Shown here in pieces: positions 34,341-43,101 of a stretch of DNA of 64,000 nt. The DNA comes from Deltaproteobacteria bacterium (GTDB taxonomy: Bacteria > Desulfobacterota > Binatia > HRBIN30 > JACQVA1), in assembly GCA_016178705.1 (NCBI GenBank), contig JACOST010000033.1, positions 124,001-188,000 on the forward strand, in the 5' to 3' direction. The notes below the pieces were generated by a model, which had not been told where the DNA came from, did not search any database, and saw only the letters and a program-made list of their open reading frames with translations. Positions within the stretch are counted from its first letter, which is position 1, and each line of letters begins with the position of its first letter. The translations under genes were made by a program, and so were the position numbers.

Positions 34341-35156
34341 TCAGAATAGCGACTCTCGCTGCGCCAGCATCTCGTGCAGCATGGCTTGAATGCGGCGGCG
34401 GACGCGCTCGGCGAGGCGCGCGCTGGTTTGTTTGCGCGCGGCGCGCAACTTCGGATCGCGATAAAAGTGAATCGGCTCACCGAACCGGATGTGCCACTTG
34501 GTCGGTAGCGGTACGACCCCGAGCACGCCGAACAGCGGGAACAACGGGGTCACCGGGACGTATGGGACGTTGAGCAGTTCCTTCAGTGGCCCCAAGCGCG
34601 TCCACTTGCCGATGACCGGATAGATCTCCTCCGCGCCAACCACCGCAACCGGAACGATGGGCACCTGCAAGCTCAGACTGAGCCGGATGAAGCCGGTGTG
34701 GAAGCGCTGCAAGCGGTACCGTTGTCCGATGCCTTTCGCCACGCCGGCGACGCCCTCGGGAAAAATGCCGACCAGCGCACCAGTTTGCAACACGCGGTAG
34801 GCGCTGAGATACGACGCCGGCACTGCCCCGAGTCGATTGTACGCACCACCGACGTACGGCATGTCGGCGACAAAACGGTCGTAGAGAAAACGCACCAGCC
34901 GATGCTGCGGATGATCGAGATCGACCGCGGTGGCGATCATGCTGGCATCGAACGGAATGCCGCCGGAGTGATTGCCGACGAGCAGCGCCGCGCCGTCGGC
35001 GGGCACATGATCGAGCCCCTCGATCTCGATGCGCCAATAGCGACGATAGAGAAACTCCATCACCGGCCGCACGCGTGCATGGAACGCCGGGTCGTAACCA
35101 AACGGATCGGCCCGTTGACGTCGTCGGCGGGTAGACGCAGCGGCGGTGGCAACCAT
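34341..35156 (-). CDS. Lysophospholipid/glycerolipid acyltransferase (PlsC-like)
   Basis: A 271-residue acyltransferase. LLVGNHSGGIPFDASMIATA carries the H-x4-D catalytic motif in the form NHSGGIPFD used by a branch common in actinobacteria and deltaproteobacteria; FPEGVAGVAKG is the F-P-E-G/F-x-S-like second motif, and VPIVPVAVVGAEEIYPVIGK the third block. The enzyme transfers an acyl chain to a glycerol or lysophospholipid acceptor at the membrane. The C-terminus is basic and amphipathic. The start is ambiguous; MEFLYRRYWRIEIEG (residue 33) would also give a complete domain. Confidence 0.85.
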   Translation of the reverse strand: MVATAAASTRRRRQRADPFGYDPAFHARVRPVMEFLYRRYWRIEIEGLDHVPADGAALLVGNHSGGIPFDASMIATAVDLDHPQHRLVRFLYDRFVADMPYVGGAYNRLGAVPASYLSAYRVLQTGALVGIFPEGVAGVAKGIGQRYRLQRFHTGFIRLSLSLQVPIVPVAVVGAEEIYPVIGKWTRLGPLKELLNVPYVPVTPLFPLFGVLGVVPLPTKWHIRFGEPIHFYRDPKLRAARKQTSARLAERVRRRIQAMLHEMLAQRESLF

Positions 35157-35378
35157 CGCGGGAGATGTTGGCTGAGAGTAGTCCCGCGAGCAAGTGTGGC
35201 GGAGAATTGAAACCGCCGATTCACGCCGATCGACGCCGATGCGGAATTAGACGTAACTCAGCGCTTGATCCGCAAACGCCCTTCGATGAGGTTTGCGGAT
35301 TAACCCTCTTTTTTGCAGGAATCTCGGATCGGCGTGTATCGGCGTCCATCGGCGGTTCCATGTATTTTCGGATTGGAG
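35157..35378. other. Intergenic region with palindromic repeat
   Basis: Contains the repeat listed at 35200-35362. Nothing else was recognised. Confidence 0.5.
35200..35362. repeat. Inverted repeat of AACCGCCGAT/ATCGGCGGTT type
   Basis: Left arm GAAACCGCCGATTCACGCCG running into ATCGACGCCGATGCGG; right arm CTCGGATCGGCGTGTATCGG into CGTCCATCGGCGGTTCC. They are mutual inverses with scattered mismatches. The inner arm region ATCCGCAAA around 35270 and TTTGCGGAT around 35290 forms a second, smaller stem. Non-coding. Confidence 0.75.
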
Positions 35379-36464
35379 CTAGCTGCTCAGTTCCAAGTCA
35401 CCATCGCCCATGGTTACAAACCAGTTTGCGGGATCGACGAACAACCCCGAGGCGTGATCCGGCGATCCCCCCTCCGGGCGATACGTCCGCAAGTACCCTC
35501 CGGCGCTCTGGACGACCGGTACGAAGCCGAGGCGGTGCAGGGCACGTCGAAAAGGTGGCACCACCACACGACAGGTCAGCCACTTCGCGCCGCCCTGTTC
35601 CAGACTCGTGAGGGCATGCCTCACAAGCAGTGAGAAAATCTCCGTCGAACGCTCGGCAACCAAGAAGTCAACCAAATAGCCACGTCGAACGCCCTCCTGC
35701 TCCACCTCGCGAAGCACGAGGTAGCCGACCACTGCGGTGCCGCGCGTCGCCACCAAGATGCGGTAGTGCGCGTCCGGACGCTGCGCGAATCGCCACTGCA
35801 GGTAGCGCTGATCACGTACGAGAATGACTCGATAGTCCCGCCTCACGCGTTGCCAGAAGTCATCGAAGCGATCGTCGAATCCGTTGATCTCGGCGACATT
35901 GACTCCGGGCACGGTCGCTCGTCGAGTCAGCAGGCCAGCCAACGGCCCTTGAGTGAGCATCGCGGCAACGTGCCCAAGCAGCCGGCTGCCGGTTGTGTGC
36001 TGGACGACGTCGCCGACTTTCAACGGTCTGGCTACCGGCTCGACGCGGAGAATGCCGCTGGAGTCACCAATCATGCCCGGCGAAAGTTTGCGGGAAATTT
36101 CGTTCTGCCATGCAAAGCGGACCGGCCAATCTGGCCGCTGTCGATCGAGCATGCGCCGCGCCATCCGCTGTCCGCGGTGATCGGGTCGCACGGCCCAATC
36201 GCAGAGGTGGCCGACCACATGCTCGGCGCCGTCGATGCAGACGCGTACGGTCAACGCTCCCAGCATCCCGACGATCTCTCCCGCGTCGCGCCACAACAAC
36301 ACGTACGGCTCCGAGTCGCGGTTGAACGGATTGGCGTCGTACTTCCAATCCCATTGACGCATCAGTCGCGCGCTGTCGGCAGCGGACGCCGCGGCAGCCA
36401 AGAATACAAAGACCTGCGGCCGATCGGCGCGAGTGTAGCGTACGATTTCAGATGGTTCGCTCAC
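35379..36464 (-). CDS. GNAT superfamily protein, two-domain
   Basis: A 361-residue double-GNAT protein (two tandem acetyltransferase folds). N-terminal half: YVLLWRDAGEIVGMLGALTV, VRPDHRGQRMARRMLDRQRP (acetyl-CoA loop R-x-x-G-x-A). C-terminal half: RDQRYLQWRFAQRPDAHYRI, VGYLVLREVEQEGVRRGYLV. The QRYLQWRF-type stretch is typical of FemAB/BioF2-like GNATs that transfer to sugar nucleotides or peptides in polysaccharide gene sets. GTG start at 36464, seven bases after the stop of the GT4 gene, so it is the third gene of the deacetylase-glycosyltransferase operon. Confidence 0.8.
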   Translation of the reverse strand: MSEPSEIVRYTRADRPQVFVFLAAAASAADSARLMRQWDWKYDANPFNRDSEPYVLLWRDAGEIVGMLGALTVRVCIDGAEHVVGHLCDWAVRPDHRGQRMARRMLDRQRPDWPVRFAWQNEISRKLSPGMIGDSSGILRVEPVARPLKVGDVVQHTTGSRLLGHVAAMLTQGPLAGLLTRRATVPGVNVAEINGFDDRFDDFWQRVRRDYRVILVRDQRYLQWRFAQRPDAHYRILVATRGTAVVGYLVLREVEQEGVRRGYLVDFLVAERSTEIFSLLVRHALTSLEQGGAKWLTCRVVVPPFRRALHRLGFVPVVQSAGGYLRTYRPEGGSPDHASGLFVDPANWFVTMGDGDLELSS

Positions 36465-36471
36465 AGACTGC

Positions 36472-37605
36472 TCAAGCTCTTGGCTGATCTGCGACGGGTT
36501 GCGCCCGCTGGCTGATGACGCTGGCGTACAGATTGGCTAGCCCACTCATCACTCGATCGGGACTGTGCGGGGCGAGCGGATACGCCGGCGAGTCGGTGCG
36601 GTTCCACGCCGCGTCCAATGCTCGAGCGATCGCCGCCGCGTTCACCACGGGCAACACCGAGTCCGCTAGATAGCGTTCGTACTCCGGGATGTCGGGCGGG
36701 CAGATGACTTTGATGCCAAGCGCGATGGCTTCGAGGATGACGTACGAGATCGCCTCGCTGTGCGATGGCATGACGACGACCGCGGCGCCGCGTATCAGTT
36801 GCAACGCCTCGGCACGTGGCACCGGTCCGACGTACATCGCCCCCGGTGTGCGCTGCACCTGGCGGAGGAAGCGCACGCCTTCCCAATTGGCGCCGGCGAA
36901 GACCAGTTGCGCCGGCGGCTCGGCGTGCCACTGCTGGTAGCCTTGCAGGAGATCGTACACACCTTTGCGCGCCGTGATGTCGCCGACGAAGAGAACGTAC
37001 GGCGCCGACTTCAGTCCGTAGCCCCGGTGCGTGTCGGCTACACTCTCGCCGGATTGCGCCAGCCGAACATCGAGCGGCAGCGGTAGCGACACGCACCGAT
37101 GCGTCGGATAACCGCTGCGCAAGACGAACTGGTGCACGCTGTCAGCGCAACACAGGAGTCGATCGGCGACGGCCATCAGGCCACGCGGCTCGGTCAACTT
37201 GTCGTGGAGATTGGCGATGACGGGAATGTTGCTGCGCCGGAGCGCCGCGAACAGCGCGCGCCCGTGATAACGCGTGTGGAGATGAATCACGTCGATGCTG
37301 AGTTGCCGGGCTAACGCGACGAAATGTGCGTTGAACCACCATTGCGTGAGCGCGTAGCTTTGCGCCCGCACCGCCCAACTCCGATGCGCGACACTCACGC
37401 GTGTCGGCAGCCGGCGCAGGACGCGCAGCTTGCCGTCGCTCCACTCGGCCGGCTCGCCCGGCAGACACTCGGTCAACACGGTCACCTGGTCAATCTCGGG
37501 TCGCGCGGCCAGCCCCGGAGCCACCATGCTGAAGTAGGTCGCCGCGCCGCCAATCGCGGGCGGGTAGAGCGGCGTGACGATCAGTGGATGCATATCGGGG
37601 TGCAT
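36472..37605 (-). CDS. Glycosyltransferase family 4 (polysaccharide operon)
   Basis: A 377-residue GT-B glycosyltransferase. MHPLIVTPLYPPAIGGAATY is the N-terminal strand plus GG loop; donor domain: SAPYVLFVGDITARKGVYDL, then VVVMPSHSEAISYVILEAIA with the E-x7-E pair. The reading frame continues upstream, but the overlap with the deacetylase would then be implausibly long, so I start at the first ATG inside the deacetylase end (37605; 37593 is the alternative). It overlaps the deacetylase by 25 bases (or 13). The gene reads on into the GNAT gene with a 7-base gap. Confidence 0.8.
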   Translation of the reverse strand: MHPDMHPLIVTPLYPPAIGGAATYFSMVAPGLAARPEIDQVTVLTECLPGEPAEWSDGKLRVLRRLPTRVSVAHRSWAVRAQSYALTQWWFNAHFVALARQLSIDVIHLHTRYHGRALFAALRRSNIPVIANLHDKLTEPRGLMAVADRLLCCADSVHQFVLRSGYPTHRCVSLPLPLDVRLAQSGESVADTHRGYGLKSAPYVLFVGDITARKGVYDLLQGYQQWHAEPPAQLVFAGANWEGVRFLRQVQRTPGAMYVGPVPRAEALQLIRGAAVVVMPSHSEAISYVILEAIALGIKVICPPDIPEYERYLADSVLPVVNAAAIARALDAAWNRTDSPAYPLAPHSPDRVMSGLANLYASVISQRAQPVADQPRA

Positions 37606-38396
37606 CCCGGGGTGCCTAGCGGCGCGACCGCCTCGTCGGCGTGTAAGCTCGGATGGTTCCTCAGCGCGGCGCACAAGCGCTCGAAGGTCGCCCAGTTGTC
37701 GACGATCTTCATGCACATCGGGTGTGCCAGCACCGTCGCCACTCCGCCGGCGCGCGTGATCGCCTCCACCTGCGTCGCGACGCGCGCGCACCACTCGGCG
37801 GCATCGTACGCCGGGCCGCCCCATTGCAGCGCCGCCGATTCTCGCGGCCACGCGCCGTGCCGCAGGTACTCATGATCGGGAGTGGTGTTGATGGGCAAGA
37901 CGGCCACACCGCCGGGGTCGCGATAGGGTCGCAAGCGATCGGGATTCACCTCATCGGACCACGCGTGGATGCCGGCGCTCGCGAGCAAGCGCCCAGTATG
38001 GCGGTCGTGCCGATAGGCGTGGTTGCGCCAGCTGCGCACCGGCTGCCCGGTGCCGCGTTCCACCGTCGTGCAGGTGCGCGCGATCATGTGGCGTTGCATC
38101 CACGGTAGCCCGTGCGGCGAGCCGACTAGGCGCCGCAGTCCGCCGTGCCACAGGCGGGGCGTGAAGGCGTTCCAGCCGTGCCCGCCGATCTCCACGTGCG
38201 GCATGGTGAGCAGCGGGCGTACATCGTCGATGTCCTCGATCATCAGACGGCCGGTGATGAACAGCGTAACTTTGAGTCCGTAGTGCGCGGCGATGTTGGC
38301 ATACTCGACGGCGAGGGCCGCCTCGCTGTGGTGGGTATGCGCTTGATCGGCGTTGCCGATGGCGTGGTGCACATCGCCGGTCAGGACGACGCTCAT
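37581..38396 (-). CDS. Polysaccharide deacetylase-like protein
   Basis: A 271-residue protein of the NodB/polysaccharide deacetylase fold, starting MSVVLTGDVHHAIG. The family's D-D pair would be T-G-D-V-H-H here: Asp followed by His-His instead of Asp, then H-T-H-H-S. HVEIGGHGWNAF supplies the H-x3-H-type motif (EIGGHGWNAF) and RSWRNHAYRHD the R-x-P-like block (usually R-P-P/R-x-G). VATVLAHPMCMKI is the C-terminal H. The metal ligands are thus partly altered, so activity is uncertain. It heads a three-gene operon with a GT4 and a GNAT protein, in line with surface-polysaccharide trimming. Confidence 0.75.
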   Translation of the reverse strand: MSVVLTGDVHHAIGNADQAHTHHSEAALAVEYANIAAHYGLKVTLFITGRLMIEDIDDVRPLLTMPHVEIGGHGWNAFTPRLWHGGLRRLVGSPHGLPWMQRHMIARTCTTVERGTGQPVRSWRNHAYRHDRHTGRLLASAGIHAWSDEVNPDRLRPYRDPGGVAVLPINTTPDHEYLRHGAWPRESAALQWGGPAYDAAEWCARVATQVEAITRAGGVATVLAHPMCMKIVDNWATFERLCAALRNHPSLHADEAVAPLGTPGCTPICIH

Positions 38397-38496
38397 TGCC
38401 CGCGCCGCACGCGCGTGGAGTGAAGGTGCGAAAGGGCCACGGCCGCCTTGTCGCAACTCGGCGGCAAGGATTCAAGCGGCGGCGTCTGGCGAAGAT

Positions 38497-38904
38497 TCAG
38501 TCGGCGCTGGGGGTGCGGGTTGTGCGCCGCCGCGCTGGTGGCACGGCAACCGACACGATATGGACGTGGCCGCCGCGCACGGCACTGCGAATGCCGAGGG
38601 TTTCGAGCAGGGTTTCGAGGTCGGGGCGATCGGATTCGGCGACGCCCACAAAGAAGAGGATGCTGCTGCGGTGACGGGTACGGCGCTGCGAGAAGAAGAG
38701 CAACCGTTCGTGGCAACTGCGCCGGCGCAAGTCGGCGCGCAGCACGGTTTCGCCATATGCAAGCCGCCCGCGCACCGGGCTGCGCCGCGCGATCTCGGCC
38801 ACGGGCGTACCGGTGCGGGGCTCGCGCTCCACCGAGTAGCCCAGCTCGTTGAGGTGTGCGGTGAGGCCGCGCCGCAGGTACGCGCGCGTAATCGATTGAG
38901 TCAT
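38497..38904 (-). CDS. Conserved hypothetical small protein
   Basis: A 135-residue protein with no signal peptide. It starts MTQSITRAYLRRGLTAHLNE and ends in an Arg/Pro tail (PPARRRTTRTPSAD). The middle SCHERLLFFSQRRTRHRSSI, LFFVGVAESDRPDLETLLET and GGHVHIVSVAVP reads as alternating strands with a helix, maybe a small ferredoxin-like or ACT-like fold. I know no family name. It is 64 bases downstream of the RRM gene on the same strand, separated by a strong stem-loop. Confidence 0.5.
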   Translation of the reverse strand: MTQSITRAYLRRGLTAHLNELGYSVEREPRTGTPVAEIARRSPVRGRLAYGETVLRADLRRRSCHERLLFFSQRRTRHRSSILFFVGVAESDRPDLETLLETLGIRSAVRGGHVHIVSVAVPPARRRTTRTPSAD

Positions 38905-38925
38905 GCCCGCGGACCGTGGAGGAAG

Positions 38926-38958
38926 GCGAGCGCCGCTCCGGATCGGAGGGGCGCTCGC
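38926..38958 (-). terminator. Strong stem-loop after the RRM gene
   Basis: GCGAGCGCC (38926-38934) pairs with GGCGCTCGC (38950-38958), and inside it CTCCG pairs with CGGAG with a three-base loop. On the minus strand it follows the RRM stop codon closely. No clear T-run follows (CTTCCTCC on that strand), so it could be a Rho-independent terminator without U-tract or an mRNA-stabilising hairpin. Confidence 0.5.
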
Positions 38959-38968
38959 GCTCGCTCGA

Positions 38969-39304
38969 CTAGCGACGATTCCACCCACCGCGGCCGCCCC
39001 CCCCGCCGCCGCCACCGCCACCGTAGCCACCACCGCCTCCACCACCGCGGGTGTTTTCACGCTCGCGCGCTTCGTTGACCTTCAGCGCACGGCCCTTGAA
39101 CTCTTGCCCGTCGAACTGCTGGATCGCGCTCTGCGCTTCTGCGTTCGAACTCATCTCGACGAAGCCGAAGCCGCGCGACTGGCCCGTGGCCCGATCGGTG
39201 ATAACGCTGGCCGACTCGCAGGTGCCGGCCTGCGCGAACAGCTCCTCCAACTCCTTCTGCGTGACGTCAAAGGCGAGATTCCCGACGTACAGCTTCCGTC
39301 CCAT
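38969..39304 (-). CDS. Glycine-rich RNA-binding (RRM) protein
   Basis: A 111-residue protein: one RNA recognition motif (RNP2 KLYVGNLAF, RNP1 RGFGFVEM) and a glycine-rich tail with G-rich runs interrupted by Tyr (residues ~86-111). AAGGAG is eight bases before the ATG. This domain order is that of the cold-responsive Rbp/GRP-type RNA chaperones known from cyanobacteria and many proteobacteria. Likely role: binding single-stranded RNA under cold or stress. The 5' region upstream (39305-39500) is long for this genome and may fold, but I cannot call a thermosensor. Confidence 0.9.
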   Translation of the reverse strand: MGRKLYVGNLAFDVTQKELEELFAQAGTCESASVITDRATGQSRGFGFVEMSSNAEAQSAIQQFDGQEFKGRALKVNEARERENTRGGGGGGGYGGGGGGGGGGRGGWNRR

Positions 39305-39651
39305 TGCACGAACTCCTTGCCGTGGGCCGCCGTAGCGGCCAGTTGAAATTCCCCTCCGGCCGGTGGCACCTGTTGCCGCGGCCATATCTGCCTGAGTGTT
39401 GGTGCGGGAGGCGTACGGAACGCCACAAGGACAGAGCGAGGCTCTCGCGCCTGACAGTCAGAAAGAGTGAGGCGGACCTTATCAGCTGTGGCGATTGGGT
39501 ACAACCCGGCGCGTGATCAGGCAGAAGACGCCCGGCACCGAGGCTTGCGCCGCCAAGCACGAAGAAGAGTTCATGCGGACGCGCTGGTGTCTCTAGCGCT
39601 GATGATGTTTGCCGCTTGATCTTTGGCCGGCGCGATGGCCAGACTAGCGGT

Positions 39652-41787
39652 ATGACGCGGCGGGACGTGCAACTCCCCGTATCTGGTCGAGCGGGTCCGG
39701 CGCCGCAACGGACCAACGCGGTACTCGATGAATTGGTCGAGAACGCCAGCGATATCGTTGTGCTCAACGATCGCGCCGGATGGATCGTGGCCGCCAATCG
39801 CGCTGCCCGCGAGCTCGGCGGCTACACAAATGACGACGTCGCACGTGGAGTCCATCTTCGCGAAGTATTGGCCCCACATGAAGTGGCCATAGCCATGGAG
39901 ATCAGCGAGCGGGCGTTCCAAGGCCTGCCGATCCCACCGATGTACGAGCGCGAGGTGGTATTGCGAGGCGAGCGCCGCCGCATTCTCGAACTTCGCAGCA
40001 ACCTGCTCTGCCGGGATGGATTCGAACCGGTGATCTGCACGGTCGGGCGAGACATTACCGAGCGCCGAGCGGCCGGAGATTTTCAGTCCGGCCTGGTACA
40101 GGTCGCGCAAGCGTTGCTCAGCGCCAAGGGGTTGGACGAGTTGGCCGCGATCTCCTGCGCCGAGGTGCAACGGATGCTGCATCTCGACGGGGTGTACATT
40201 TGGCTGCTCCGTGACGACGCATTGGTAGGGTACGCCGCGGCGGGCCGCTATGCGGCGGACTTTTCCAATGTACGTTTTCCGTTGGCGGAGGCGGTCCGTC
40301 GCGGTCTTGAGAGCGCGGGAGAAGTCGTGATTCTCAACCACTACGCGGAGTCTGGGTTCGCCGATGAGAGCGCGCGCGCGGCCGGGGTGCGCGCGTTGCT
40401 GATCGTGCCGCTGCGTCGGCAGGGTGCCGTGTTGGGGTTGCTCTCCTTCGCTGACTACACCGACCCAGAGCGGTTTACAGCGAGTCTCGGCGAGAAGGGC
40501 ATGATTTTCGGCGCTCAGATCGCGGTGGCGATCGAGTCGGCACTGGCACGCGAGGGGCAAGAAGAGGAGGGGCGAGTCTCGACCGCACTTCTCCACGTGG
40601 CGCGCGCCATCCGTGAGGCGGAGACCGAGGCGGCTGTATTGCCGCAGATCACTTTCAGTGCACGGGAAGTGATCGGGTGCGATTGGGCAGCCCTTGCGCT
40701 GTGGGATCCGGCGCGTGAGGTCTTCCGTCTGGCGGCGATCGAGGGCGTTGCAGCGGAGATGGCCGACGAATTGCGCACCGTCGAGCTTGGGCCGATGTCG
40801 CTCGGGCGATTGATCGGCCGGGTCCTGGCCGGCGAAATCGTGGAGATTCCAGAGCCCCGTGGACCGTTCGAGCTGTGGGAGCGCTGGCAGCTCAGCTCGC
40901 TGCTGGTGGTGCCGATGCTGCGAGTGGGCCGCATCGTCGGCGCGCTGGTCGTCGGCTACCGCACACGGCGAGGCGCGTTTTCCATCCGCGAGCGCCGGTT
41001 GAGCGAGGGCATCGCGGCGCAAGCGGCGGCCGCAGTGGAGAATGCCCGCCTAGTCGAGGATCTCAGGCGCGCGAATCAGCTCAAGTCCGAGTTTCTCGCC
41101 ACCATGTCACACGAGCTCCGGACGCCGCTGAGCGCAATTCTGGGGTATGCCGACCTCATGCATGATGGCGCCATGGGGCCGTTGACGGAGAACCAGCACG
41201 AAGCGCTGGCTCGAATGCGCCTGAACGGTCGCGGGCTCTTCGAACTCATCAACACTACGCTCGATGCCGGGCGGCTCGAATCCGGTCGCGTGGAGTTGGA
41301 GCCGTCCTCATTCCAATTGGGCGAACTCCTGGACGAGTTGCGGCATGAGTTCGCGGTCCAAGCCGCCCACCGCAAGCTCACGTTGCAGTGGCCGGCGGAC
41401 GGCCCGATCGCGTCGTTGTACACCGATCGCGGCAAACTCAAGATGGTGGTGCGCAATCTGGTGGACAACGCGGTCAAGTTTACTGCTGTGGGGAGTGTGG
41501 CTGTGACGACCACGGGTAGTGATGCCGAGCCGTCGATTACCATTGCGGTACGCGACACGGGAGCCGGCATTCCGCTCGCGGAACTGCCGTCGTTGTTTGA
41601 AATGTTTCGCCAGGGCGATGGAACACACCAGGGCGCGCGTTCGGGCGTCGGGCTCGGTCTGTACCTGGTACGACGCTACACCGAACTCATCGGCGGCCGC
41701 GTGCGGGCGGAAAGCCGCTTAGCCGAGGGCTCGACCTTTTATGTGGAGATCCCTCGCCGGCTTGGTGGCGAGTTCCGCAATCAGTAG
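39652..41787 (+). CDS. Sensor histidine kinase (PAS-GAF-GAF-HisKA-HATPase)
   Basis: A 711-residue cytoplasmic kinase without transmembrane segments. Order: PAS-like domain (residues ~25-130, ENASDIVVLNDRAGWIVAAN), GAF domain 1 (~145-290), GAF domain 2 (~310-460), HisKA with the phosphorylated His in ATMSHELRTPLSAILGYADL (His487), HATPase N box VVRNLVDNAVKFT, D box VRDTGAGIP and G box GVGLGLYLVRRYTELIGG. The GAF domains imply that it senses a small molecule or light via a bound cofactor; I see no conserved bilin Cys. It is an orphan, with no response regulator next to it. The start at ATG 39652 has no obvious ribosome-binding site. Confidence 0.88.
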   Translation: MTRRDVQLPVSGRAGPAPQRTNAVLDELVENASDIVVLNDRAGWIVAANRAARELGGYTNDDVARGVHLREVLAPHEVAIAMEISERAFQGLPIPPMYEREVVLRGERRRILELRSNLLCRDGFEPVICTVGRDITERRAAGDFQSGLVQVAQALLSAKGLDELAAISCAEVQRMLHLDGVYIWLLRDDALVGYAAAGRYAADFSNVRFPLAEAVRRGLESAGEVVILNHYAESGFADESARAAGVRALLIVPLRRQGAVLGLLSFADYTDPERFTASLGEKGMIFGAQIAVAIESALAREGQEEEGRVSTALLHVARAIREAETEAAVLPQITFSAREVIGCDWAALALWDPAREVFRLAAIEGVAAEMADELRTVELGPMSLGRLIGRVLAGEIVEIPEPRGPFELWERWQLSSLLVVPMLRVGRIVGALVVGYRTRRGAFSIRERRLSEGIAAQAAAAVENARLVEDLRRANQLKSEFLATMSHELRTPLSAILGYADLMHDGAMGPLTENQHEALARMRLNGRGLFELINTTLDAGRLESGRVELEPSSFQLGELLDELRHEFAVQAAHRKLTLQWPADGPIASLYTDRGKLKMVVRNLVDNAVKFTAVGSVAVTTTGSDAEPSITIAVRDTGAGIPLAELPSLFEMFRQGDGTHQGARSGVGLGLYLVRRYTELIGGRVRAESRLAEGSTFYVEIPRRLGGEFRNQ

Positions 41788-41790
41788 AGG

Positions 41791-43071
41791 TCACGCGTTC
41801 GAGCCACGCGTCGTGGTACGAACGCGATGTCTGGATGATTCTCCTGGTGAACGTCCGTCGCTACTGCGCCAGCGTGGCCCGGCCGTATCGCGCACTGGCG
41901 TTGGTGAGATCGGGTAGGCCAGCAAGCGACACTCGATGGCGCCGTTGAACAGTACGTGACGGCGGGCGGCGCGCAGGCCGATGTGGCGGGTGAGATCGAC
42001 GTTGCCGCTGAGCACATAGCCGGTCCAGCCGGGGAACTGACGCCGCAAGGTGTCGCCGATTGATCGATACAGCTCGACCAGACGTTCCTGATCGCCCAAT
42101 CGTTCGCCGTACGGCGGGTTGGTGACGAGCAGACCGCGCACGCCGTCGGTGATGGACGTCGGCAACGGCGCGCAGTCCGCCCACGCGCGCCGCTCGATGT
42201 GGACCCGGCCGTGCAACCCCGCGCGCTCGACGTTGGCCAGCGCGCTGCGCACCGTGCGCGCATCGGCGTCGTAGCCGCAAATGCGCGGCAGGTGCTTCGA
42301 ATCGCGGATCTCGCGTCCAGCCGCCTCTTGCTGCAAGCGCGCCCAGACGCGCGGCTCGTGGCCGCGCCAGCCGAGGAATCCGAAGTACGTGCGCGTATGG
42401 CCGGGCGCGACGTCCGCCGCGATCAGCGCGGCCTCGATCGGGATCGTGCCCGAGCCGCACATCGGGTCGAGCAGAGGTGCGCCGAGCCGCGCCAGCCGTG
42501 GCCACTCGGCGAGCAATAAGATTGCCGCCGCCAGGTTCTCCTTGAGCGGCGCTACTCCACGGTCCTGCCGATAGCCGCGGCGGTGCAGACTGTCACCCGA
42601 CAAATCGAGACTGACCACCGCTCGGTTGCGGTGGATGTGCACGTTGACTCGTACGTCCGGTCGTTCGACGTTGACTGAAGGCCGGGCGCCGGTCTGATCG
42701 CGCAACTGATCGACGATGGCGTCCTTCGCCTTCAACGCGATGTAGTGCGAGTGCGTGAGCAACGATTGCGACGTCGTCCCGTCGACGGCGAGCGTCTGGT
42801 GCGCCAACAAGTGCTCCCACCAGCGGATGGTGCGCACCCCGTCATAGAGCGCCTGCGGCGTCTCCGCCGCAAACGACGCAAGCGGTAGCAAGATGCGATT
42901 GGCCACGCGCGACCACAAACAGGCGCGATACGCGACCTCCAACGCCCCGCGAAACGCCACGCCCGCCCGCTCCGCCGTGACCGCCGCCGCACCGAACTCG
43001 CGCAGCTCAGCCGCAACGAGTTCCTCCATACCTTTGGCGGTCGTGGCGTAGAATGAAAAGGCTGTGGGCAT
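41791..43071 (-). CDS. THUMP-domain RNA methyltransferase (RlmL N-half-like)
   Basis: A 426-residue methyltransferase of the m2G2445 RlmL-type. N-terminal FSFYATTAKGMEELVAAELR and the THUMP-like region (residues ~45-150), then SAM-binding LLDPMCGSGTIPIEAALIAA and the N-P-P-Y motif LLVTNPPYGERLG. Only the N-terminal half of the E. coli RlmL fusion is present; the second methyltransferase half (RlmK) is missing, as in many bacteria. It would methylate a guanine in 23S rRNA. The C-terminal 30 residues are Arg/Ser-rich and of no family. The GT87 gene precedes it by 30 bases on the same strand. Confidence 0.85.
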   Translation of the reverse strand: MPTAFSFYATTAKGMEELVAAELREFGAAAVTAERAGVAFRGALEVAYRACLWSRVANRILLPLASFAAETPQALYDGVRTIRWWEHLLAHQTLAVDGTTSQSLLTHSHYIALKAKDAIVDQLRDQTGARPSVNVERPDVRVNVHIHRNRAVVSLDLSGDSLHRRGYRQDRGVAPLKENLAAAILLLAEWPRLARLGAPLLDPMCGSGTIPIEAALIAADVAPGHTRTYFGFLGWRGHEPRVWARLQQEAAGREIRDSKHLPRICGYDADARTVRSALANVERAGLHGRVHIERRAWADCAPLPTSITDGVRGLLVTNPPYGERLGDQERLVELYRSIGDTLRRQFPGWTGYVLSGNVDLTRHIGLRAARRHVLFNGAIECRLLAYPISPTPVRDTAGPRWRSSDGRSPGESSRHRVRTTTRGSNA

Positions 43072-43101
43072 GAGGGCAGCGCGCTCTACCGTCTGCGCTC
43101 A

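Noticed and set aside
39571-41022. A 483-codon open frame opposite the sensor kinase
   Set aside because: Antisense shadow without domain; kinase motifs are complete on the plus strand.
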